A stretch of DNA of 12,538 nt from an uncultured Prevotella sp. (GTDB taxonomy: Bacteria > Bacteroidota > Bacteroidia > Bacteroidales > Bacteroidaceae): contig CAMYZK010000039.1 in the NCBI GenBank assembly GCA_947303825.1, forward strand, positions 1 through 12,538, read 5' to 3'. Of this stretch, positions 7,060 to 12,538 are shown in pieces. Positions within the stretch are counted from its first letter, which is position 1. Every line of letters starts with the position of its first letter. The translations under genes and the position numbers were made by a program. The notes below the pieces were generated by a model. It worked only from the letters and a program-made list of their open reading frames with translations. It did not search any database and was not told the origin of the DNA.

Positions 7060-9231
7060 ATGCCCATCTACCTTGACCAAATAGAAAAGCGCCGACGCCT
7101 GGAAGATGCCGCCCTGAACGAGGCTCTGGCCACGGGGCAGCGACGCATGGGTTTTAAAGGCCGCCGCAATCGCCAACCGCAGAGCGACACGTCAGCACTG
7201 CGGCAGGTGCTTGAGGCTCTTGGTGTAACCGACTATGAGCTGGAGGAGAACGAGATGGTTACTCCCGAGGATCAGTTGGCCTCTATCCTCCGCCCGCGTG
7301 GCATCATGATGCGCAAGATAAGGCTAGAAGGTGCCTGGTGGAGAGAGAGCGTCGGACCGTTACTGGGACACAGTCACGACGGGCGTCTGGTAGCCCTCAC
7401 ACCCACCAATTGGAACATGGGCTACACCTACCAGAACCAGATGGGCGACACGGTGAAAGTTAACCGGCGGGCCATGCGTGAAGTCATCACCGACGAGGCC
7501 ATAACATTTACTATTCCCCTGCCACTGCGACGCCTTACCATCGGCGACCTGGTAAAGTTCTGCTTCGGTGTAGTGCCAGGGCCAAACTATGTACTGGTGC
7601 TGATAGCGGCACTGGTGGTGGTGCTGCTAGGCATGTTCACCCCTATGGCCAACAAGCTCATCTTCGACACGGTCATTCCTACCGGCGATGCCGCCGACCT
7701 GATGCCCATCTGCGGTCTGCTTTTGGGAGCTACATTGAGCACCATGCTGCTCACGCTGACACGCGATTTCTATATTGACCGTGTTCAAGACGTTATGGAA
7801 CTTCACATGCAGAATGCAGTGATGGCACGCACCTTCCTGCTGCCCCCGAGGTTCTTTGCACAGAATGCTAGCGGTGAGCTGTCGGCACGGCTCAATAATG
7901 TCACCATTCTCTGCAAACTGATAAATGAGAACATCGTGGGTGCACTTCTTACAGCCGTTCTTTCGGTAATCTTCCTTGTACAGCTATGGATTTACGGTGA
8001 GTCGTTACTGTTGCCCGCACTTTCCATACTGCTGCTCGACGGCATAGTGATGCTGCTGCTCTACCGAAGGAAAGCTAGAATAAGGGCACAGTACACCTTG
8101 AAGCAGGGGCTGCTCAGTGGCATGGAATACAACATGCTGGCTGGAATACAGAAGCTGAAGCTCACTGGTAGTGAGAAACGGGCGTTCACACGGTGGATAA
8201 ACCACTATACCGACACCTCGCAGCTCATCTACAACCCAGGTATGAAGAGCCACCTCTATCCTGCTCTCCTGTCATTGTTCAACATTGGCGGAATGGCACT
8301 CATCTATCACTTCGCACTTGGAGGTGAGGTGGCAACGAGCGACTTCATCGCCTTCTCAAGTGCCTTCGGCATGATGACAGCTGCCGTTCAGGAGCTCAGC
8401 GGTATCATTGACGATGTGGCCATGGTGAGGCCATTACTCGAAAGCACAAAGCCCATTCTTGAAGAGGCACCCGAAATGGAGTCTAGAGCACCGCAGATAG
8501 ACGACCTCTTCGGCTCGATAGAGATCAGCGGCCTGTCGTTCCGCTACGACAAGGATGCACCGTGGGTAATAGACGACCTCTCGCTCTCTGTCAGTGCAGG
8601 TGAGTATATCGGAATTGTTGGTAAGTCGGGGTGCGGCAAGAGCACATTGCTGAGGCTGCTTCTAGGCTTCGAGACACCACAGGCGGGAGGCATCTACTAC
8701 GACACCTACGACCTATCGCAAACAGACAAGACCAGCCTACGGCGCAAGATTGGCACATGCCTGCAAAGCGGAAGCCTCTTCTCTGGCGACATCTTCCACA
8801 ACATCACCATAACAGCTCCTTGGGCCACTGAGGAACAGGCATGGGAAGCACTGCGCATGGCATGTATGGAGGAAGATGTGAAGCGTATGCCCATGGGCCT
8901 GCATACAGTGATAAGCGAGGGTGGGGGAGGATTCAGCGGCGGACAGAAACAGCGACTGCTCATAGCACGCGCACTCATTGCACAGCCCAGCATCCTCTTC
9001 TTCGACGAAGCTACCAGCGCGCTCGACAACATCAGTCAGAAGCAGGTGGCCGAGAACCTTGCTCAGCTGGGATGCACACGAATAGTCATAGCCCACCGGC
9101 TGAGCACCATCAGGCAGTGTGACCGCATCATCGTCCTCGACAAAGGGCGTATTGTTGAACAGGGCACCTTCGACGAACTGATGGAGCAGCAGGGACTGTT
9201 CTATGAGATGAGCCAGCGGCAACTGGCATAG
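7060..9231 (+). CDS. Second NHLP-type ABC exporter with degenerate peptidase-like N-terminus
   Basis: Inner-membrane ABC permease-ATPase, 723 residues, matching the NHLM ABC2 type (TIGR03797, from memory) that accompanies the C39 exporter. The first ~150 residues (DTSALRQVLEALGV, PEDQLASILRPRGI, WWRESVGPLLGHSHDGRLVAL) resemble a C39-like fold but lack the Cys-Gly, His and Asp motifs, so it is presumably non-proteolytic and may hold leader or partner. The permease spans roughly 170-445. The ATPase has Walker A GKSGCGKST (521-529), signature FSGGQKQR (625-632), Walker B LFFDE with D649/E650 and H-loop His679, all intact. It probably forms a heterodimer or parallel complex with the product at 4892. 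It is separated from that gene by 35 nt containing three CCTAC motifs and an AAAAAAG tract before the ATG. Its stop is 2 nt from the convergent nspC stop. Confidence 0.93.
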   Translation: MPIYLDQIEKRRRLEDAALNEALATGQRRMGFKGRRNRQPQSDTSALRQVLEALGVTDYELEENEMVTPEDQLASILRPRGIMMRKIRLEGAWWRESVGPLLGHSHDGRLVALTPTNWNMGYTYQNQMGDTVKVNRRAMREVITDEAITFTIPLPLRRLTIGDLVKFCFGVVPGPNYVLVLIAALVVVLLGMFTPMANKLIFDTVIPTGDAADLMPICGLLLGATLSTMLLTLTRDFYIDRVQDVMELHMQNAVMARTFLLPPRFFAQNASGELSARLNNVTILCKLINENIVGALLTAVLSVIFLVQLWIYGESLLLPALSILLLDGIVMLLLYRRKARIRAQYTLKQGLLSGMEYNMLAGIQKLKLTGSEKRAFTRWINHYTDTSQLIYNPGMKSHLYPALLSLFNIGGMALIYHFALGGEVATSDFIAFSSAFGMMTAAVQELSGIIDDVAMVRPLLESTKPILEEAPEMESRAPQIDDLFGSIEISGLSFRYDKDAPWVIDDLSLSVSAGEYIGIVGKSGCGKSTLLRLLLGFETPQAGGIYYDTYDLSQTDKTSLRRKIGTCLQSGSLFSGDIFHNITITAPWATEEQAWEALRMACMEEDVKRMPMGLHTVISEGGGGFSGGQKQRLLIARALIAQPSILFFDEATSALDNISQKQVAENLAQLGCTRIVIAHRLSTIRQCDRIIVLDKGRIVEQGTFDELMEQQGLFYEMSQRQLA

Positions 9232-9233
9232 CA

Positions 9234-10394
9234 CTAGTCCATCCGGAGTTTATAGTCCTCGTAGCCGTACTGTCTGAGTAGTTCAAGTGTACCGTCTTTG
9301 TGGAGCATGGCTATGGAGGGGTGGGTGATGCCGTTGAACATACATGTCTTCACAGTGGTATAGTGTATCATATCCTCGAAGACAATCTCCTCGCCCACCT
9401 GCAGCTCATGGTCGAACTCCCACGACGACATGTAGTCACCGCTAAGGCAGCTGTTGCCGCCTAGACGGTAGATAAAAGGTGCTTCAGTGTGTGAAGTGTC
9501 AGAGCCGGGTGTAGACTTGTCGTTGCTGTCGCCTGTCACAACCTTTGCCCCACGCACCTCTGGCATGTATGGCATCTCCAGACAGTCTGGCATGTGACAG
9601 GTGAAGCTGACGTCGAGAATGGCTGTACGAAAGCCCTTGTCGTCTACAATGTCTACCACATGGCTCACCAGGGGGCCTGTCTGCCAGGCAAAGGCACTGC
9701 CGGGCTCCAATATGATGTGCAGCCACGGATAGCGCTCGTGCAGTCCCCTCATTATTGAGATCAGCAGTTCCACGTCGTAGTCCTTGCGTGTCATCAGGTG
9801 ACCGCCTCCCAGGTTCAGCCACTTCAGCTGTGCGAACCAGTGTGCAAACTTCTCCTCAATGTGCAGGAGAGTGCGCTGTAGCACATCGGCACCGCTTTCG
9901 CAATGGCAGTGACAGTGGAAACCCTCAATGTCATCAGGAAGAGTGGGCGGCAATTTTTCTGCCGACACACCAAAGCGCGTGCCAGGGGCGCATGGGTTGT
10001 AAAGCATGGTCTCAACCTCGCTGTACCCAGGATTGACACGCAGGCCTATGCTCGCCTTGCCTGCCACCTGCTTGTGGAAACGCTTATACTGTGACAGCGA
10101 GTTGAATGTAAGATGGCTGCTGCAGGCTGCTATCCGGTCTATCTCCTCGTCGGTATAGGCAGGCGAGTAGGTATGGGCCTTGGCCCCAAACTCCTCCATT
10201 GCCAGCCGTGCCTCGCTCAAGCTGCTGGCCGTCGTGCTGCCAATGTATTCGCGGAAGATGGGGAATGTCTTCCACAGCGCAAATGCCTTGAATGCCAGGA
10301 TTATCTCCACGTCGGCACGCTGCGCAACGTCCTTAATGAGCTGCAGGTTGTGGCGTAGCTTGGCTTCCTCAATGATGTATACAGGGCCGTTCAT
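9234..10394 (-). CDS. nspC: Carboxynorspermidine/carboxyspermidine decarboxylase
   Basis: PLP-dependent fold-III decarboxylase (EC 4.1.1.96) that makes spermidine or norspermidine from the carboxy intermediate, the alternative polyamine route common in gut Bacteroidetes. 386 residues, normal length. The likely PLP lysine is Lys36 in ILAFKAFALWKTFP. Further motifs are the glycine phosphate loop in WLNLGGGH, the EPG motif in ILEPGSAFAWQTG, CHMPDCLEMPYMPEV, and the C-terminal active-site segment LGGNSCLSGDYMSSWEF, which bears the family Cys. A short hydrophilic insert (NDKSTPGSDTSHTE) precedes that segment. Its usual partner, carboxyspermidine dehydrogenase, is not in the window. The start ATG is directly preceded by a GTTAAGAGTTAAG repeat and GGA. 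It lies downstream of yggS on the same strand and converges on the exporter gene. Confident call. Confidence 0.95.
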   Translation of the reverse strand: MNGPVYIIEEAKLRHNLQLIKDVAQRADVEIILAFKAFALWKTFPIFREYIGSTTASSLSEARLAMEEFGAKAHTYSPAYTDEEIDRIAACSSHLTFNSLSQYKRFHKQVAGKASIGLRVNPGYSEVETMLYNPCAPGTRFGVSAEKLPPTLPDDIEGFHCHCHCESGADVLQRTLLHIEEKFAHWFAQLKWLNLGGGHLMTRKDYDVELLISIMRGLHERYPWLHIILEPGSAFAWQTGPLVSHVVDIVDDKGFRTAILDVSFTCHMPDCLEMPYMPEVRGAKVVTGDSNDKSTPGSDTSHTEAPFIYRLGGNSCLSGDYMSSWEFDHELQVGEEIVFEDMIHYTTVKTCMFNGITHPSIAMLHKDGTLELLRQYGYEDYKLRMD

Positions 10395-10396
10395 TC

Positions 10397-10465
10397 CTTA
10401 ACTCTTAACACAGGGGTTTTACCCCTGCCTGTGGTATGTCGCCCCTTCAGGGCTTAACTCTTAAC
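10397..10465 (-). repeat. 43-nt hairpin element flanked by 13-nt direct repeats between yggS and nspC
   Basis: On the minus strand GTTAAGAGTTAAG occurs twice, at 10465-10453 and 10409-10397, as perfect 13-nt direct repeats. They enclose 43 nt (10410-10452). The enclosed part has a perfect 7-bp stem (10411-10417 with 10421-10427, 3-nt loop) and a smaller GCCC/GGGC stem (10441-10444 with 10450-10453). The AGCCCTGAAGGGGCGACATA part is a phrase I recall as a dispersed Bacteroidetes repeat, not verified here. It fills nearly the whole intergenic gap and may act as a terminator or mRNA processing element. There is no promoter consensus within it. Confidence 0.8.
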
Positions 10466-10467
10466 TC

Positions 10468-11139
10468 CTAATACACTCTTGGTCCGAAGATGGCTGTTCC
10501 AATGCGTACCATGGTAGAGCGGTGTCTCACTGCTATGGTGTAGTCGTCGCTCATACCCCACGACCGCTCGCAGAAGCTGTCGTCATCGGCAAAATAGGTG
10601 TCTTTCACCTCGTCGAAGAAGTCGGCAGCCTGTTCAAACTCGCTGGCTATCTGCTGCTCGTCGTCCACGTTGCTGGCCATCATCATCAGACCGCATATAC
10701 GCACATGCTCCATATTGCGCCATTCGCCGTCGGCAAGCAGCTGGCGGCAGGCATCGGGAGTGAGACCATATTTTGTGGCTTCCTCTGCTATATGCAGCTC
10801 CAGCAGCACTTTTATCACCCTATTAGCCTTGGCTGCCTGCTTCTCTATCTCGCGCAGCAGCTTCAGCGAGTCCACTGCCTCTATCATAGAGATGTAGGGC
10901 ACTATATAGCGCACCTTGTTGGTCTGCAGATGTCCTATGAAGTGCCACTCAATGTCCTTGGGCAGCTGCTCGTGCTTCAGCCTTATCTCCTGCTCGTGGC
11001 TCTCGCCGAAGACGCGTTGCCCCTCCTCGTAGGCCGCCACGATATACTCGGCAGGATGATACTTGCTGATGGCCACCAGCCGCACTCCCTCGGGCAGTGT
11101 GCTTAGTATGGTGTGCAGATTTCCTTTTACGTCGTACAT
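10468..11139 (-). CDS. yggS: YggS/PLPBP-family pyridoxal phosphate homeostasis protein
   Basis: Cytoplasmic PLP-binding TIM-barrel protein that buffers free pyridoxal phosphate and affects amino-acid pools; it is not a known catalyst. 223 residues, the usual length. The PLP lysine is Lys26 in LVAISKYHP. Other family motifs are VFGESHEQEI, EWHFIGHLQTNKVRYI, KVLLELHIAEEATKYGL, ICGLMMMAS and the C-terminal WGMSDDYTIAVRHRSTMVRIGTAIFG. It starts directly after the DUF4494 stop (TAGATG), so it is probably translationally coupled. Its TAG stop is the first unit of a heptad stop cassette that leads into the element before nspC. Confidence 0.93.
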   Translation of the reverse strand: MYDVKGNLHTILSTLPEGVRLVAISKYHPAEYIVAAYEEGQRVFGESHEQEIRLKHEQLPKDIEWHFIGHLQTNKVRYIVPYISMIEAVDSLKLLREIEKQAAKANRVIKVLLELHIAEEATKYGLTPDACRQLLADGEWRNMEHVRICGLMMMASNVDDEQQIASEFEQAADFFDEVKDTYFADDDSFCERSWGMSDDYTIAVRHRSTMVRIGTAIFGPRVY

Positions 11140-11628
11140 CTATTCTTCATACTCCGGATTCTCTGCCGGCTGCTCCTTCCCTTTCTTTCCATATTCAAAG
11201 ACATCCATCAGCTTGGTCTCTACCACCGATGCAATGACATAGTCAATCATGGTGCCGCCCATCGCTTCGTCAATGTTTTTCACTGCACCCATAAAGGAGC
11301 CGGCGTGCACCAGATAGTTTACGTTCGAGCGCTTTTCCTTTTCGGTCTTCTCGTCTATGGTAATAAACTGTAGCCTGGCCTTGTACCACTTGTCGGCCAT
11401 AGGGTCGTCGCTGAAGAATATCTCTTTGTAGGTAGCTTTCTTTATGTCGGTCACCTCAAAGGCTCCGCTGATGTAGCTCGACATCTCCTCCAATATACGC
11501 TGCTCGGCCTCGGTAAAGCTGAGCGCATCTACGACATACGATTCGGGCACCTGCTTCTGAGTGCCGTCGTCCATGGTCTTCTCGTATTTTATTTTGCATT
11601 CAAACCAATTGTCTGTTCTGCTTCTCAT
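11140..11628 (-). CDS. DUF4494 domain-containing protein
   Basis: A 162-residue protein of unknown function matching what I recall of the Bacteroidales DUF4494 family. It begins MRSRTDNWFECKIKYEK and contains ESYVVDALSFTEAEQRILEE, TDIKKATYKEIFFSD, DKWYKARLQFITIDEKTEKEKRS and NYLVHAGSFMGAVKNI, ending in an acidic tail. No signal peptide or membrane segment is seen, so it is likely cytoplasmic. Its stop abuts the yggS start, and 27 nt separate its ATG from the stop of the kinase-like gene upstream, so all three probably share a transcript. No function can be assigned from sequence. Confidence 0.85.
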   Translation of the reverse strand: MRSRTDNWFECKIKYEKTMDDGTQKQVPESYVVDALSFTEAEQRILEEMSSYISGAFEVTDIKKATYKEIFFSDDPMADKWYKARLQFITIDEKTEKEKRSNVNYLVHAGSFMGAVKNIDEAMGGTMIDYVIASVVETKLMDVFEYGKKGKEQPAENPEYEE

Positions 11629-11655
11629 TTTTTCTTCTGTTATGTTTGTAATTGA

Positions 11656-12537
11656 TTATTTCAGTGATGAGTTTACGTTGCTTTTGTCCTCACGGTTCTT
11701 TACCTGTATCTCCGTTATTATCTGGCTGGCCATAGAGTTGGCCTGTTCCTTGGGCAGTCCGGTCTCCTCTGCCAGCTTTGAGGCATAGTCCATAAGCTCG
11801 TCAATGGTTTTCTGCGAGTGTCCCACAAAGTCGCTCTCCGACCCGCTCATGTTGTCTTGAGAGTAGAGTGTGGCAAACTTGCCGTTGGCTGCTTTCTGGA
11901 ACCGTTTTCTGAATATCTCCTCCACCTTCATATAGTTCTTTACCGAGTCGGCCAGATTATGGAAGTCTGCGTCGCTCATGTTGCTCAGGTCTATCGAGTC
12001 CATATAGGCGGCAATTTCGGGGTCCAAATACTCAGGCTGGTCGTTCACCAATGTGTCGTCATACTCCTTAAGGAAGGGGTCTTCGTTCTTCGGGTTGTCT
12101 ACGAACTCCACGTTCGACGACTTTGGCAGAAGGTCGAAATATCCCCACACCAGCAGTCCCACCACAACGCATGCAGCAATGAGCATTATCATAGAGCGGC
12201 GGGAGTTGCGCTTAGCCGAGAGAGCCTCCTTCATGGCTGCTATTGTGCTGTAGCGCTTGTCAGGGTTGTCGGCAGTGGACTTCTTTATTACGCCTTTGTA
12301 CTCGTAGGGAATGGACGAGCTCTCCAGCAGGCTCTCCAGAAAGCGCCCCAGGGCATATACGTCCGACCGCTCGTCGGCACCTTCGCCAGAGAGTACCTCG
12401 GGGGCCACATACTTCTCAAAACCTGCATACAGTGCGGCCTGGTTCTTCATTCCCAGGAACGACGATCCATGGCAAAGCAGCAGCGGTGAACTGTTACCCT
12501 TGCGCATGAAGATGGTTTCTGGAGCATAGCACAGATG
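11656..12537 (-). CDS. Membrane-anchored protein-kinase-like protein (predicted pseudokinase), N-terminus outside window
   Basis: C-terminal 294 codons of a Ser/Thr-kinase-fold protein; the frame runs open off the window edge. The first visible residues, HLCYAPETIF, align with the catalytic loop HRDxKPENI but replace Asp with Cys, Lys with Ala and Asn with Thr. Nineteen residues after that Cys, at normal spacing, LLLCHGSSF takes the place of LIDFG, so the metal-binding Asp is Cys. Structural motifs are kept: APEVL (12411-12397) and DVYALG (from about 12363). Counting from Met at 12507, a membrane helix spans about 105-124 (SMIMLIAACVVVGLLVWGYF), followed by a ~155-residue acidic, helix-prone outer domain. 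Phosphotransfer is unlikely; a sensing or scaffolding role is inferred. It is the first gene of the apparent operon with DUF4494 and yggS. The N-lobe was not seen. Confidence 0.82.
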   Translation of the reverse strand, partial: HLCYAPETIFMRKGNSSPLLLCHGSSFLGMKNQAALYAGFEKYVAPEVLSGEGADERSDVYALGRFLESLLESSSIPYEYKGVIKKSTADNPDKRYSTIAAMKEALSAKRNSRRSMIMLIAACVVVGLLVWGYFDLLPKSSNVEFVDNPKNEDPFLKEYDDTLVNDQPEYLDPEIAAYMDSIDLSNMSDADFHNLADSVKNYMKVEEIFRKRFQKAANGKFATLYSQDNMSGSESDFVGHSQKTIDELMDYASKLAEETGLPKEQANSMASQIITEIQVKNREDKSNVNSSLK

Positions 12538-12538
12538 G

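Noticed and set aside
10522..11106. 194-residue open frame on the + strand opposite yggS
   Set aside because: It is antisense to a clear yggS gene, shows low-complexity shadow composition and has no recognisable family motif.
11818..12489. 223-residue open frame on the + strand opposite the kinase-like gene
   Set aside because: It is antisense to a frame with clear APE, DVYALG and membrane-helix features; this one looks like a shadow rich in Val, Leu and His.

Overview
The window looks like chromosomal DNA of a Bacteroidales bacterium, most likely a Prevotella-like member; this is inferred. The clues are a textbook Bacteroidetes promoter (TTTG, 19 nt, TAnnTTTG) at 3732-3762, start codons preceded by A-rich rather than Shine-Dalgarno sequence, a DUF4494 gene, a carboxynorspermidine decarboxylase, and intergenic (GAGTTAR)n repeats of a kind I recall from Bacteroidetes genomes. 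No tRNA, rRNA, CRISPR array or transposase was seen.

Left part (2-3566, + strand): the 3' two thirds of rfbB (dTDP-glucose 4,6-dehydratase), purT (formate-dependent GAR transformylase), a WxcM/FdtA-type dTDP-sugar 3,4-ketoisomerase and a GNAT/FemAB-like acyltransferase. Apart from purT, this is a partial route to an acylated dTDP-amino-sugar for surface polysaccharide. The expected aminotransferase is not in the window.

Centre (3567-9231, + strand): the most interesting unit. A 13-nt tandem repeat array lies about 31 nt upstream of a strong consensus promoter. The promoter drives a 38-residue peptide gene with a double-glycine leader and a 13-residue predicted core (AQGATRPSWYRGS). Downstream follow a HlyD-type adaptor, a C39 peptidase-containing ABC exporter with an intact Cys-His-Asp triad, and a second ABC exporter carrying a degenerate peptidase-like N-terminus. 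This trio matches the NHLP/NHLM-type bacteriocin export architecture. I see no modification enzyme, immunity gene or TolC-like outer-membrane partner. The simplest reading is a tiny, probably unmodified secreted peptide (toxin or signal) with its own export machine.

Right part (9234-12537, - strand): nspC (polyamine synthesis), a yggS/PLPBP-type PLP homeostasis gene, a DUF4494 gene, and the C-terminal part of a membrane-anchored protein-kinase-like gene that runs off the window. The kinase-like protein has lost the catalytic residues of the HRD and DFG motifs and reads as a pseudokinase. yggS and DUF4494 abut (TAGATG), and the kinase-like gene ends 27 nt before DUF4494, so these three look like one operon. 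nspC is separated from them by a 43-nt hairpin-containing element flanked by 13-nt direct repeats.

A recurring theme is a TAR-GAGT-TAR-GAGT-TAA heptad cassette whose first stop codon is the stop codon of the preceding gene. It is seen after the peptide gene and after yggS, and it places stops in all three frames.
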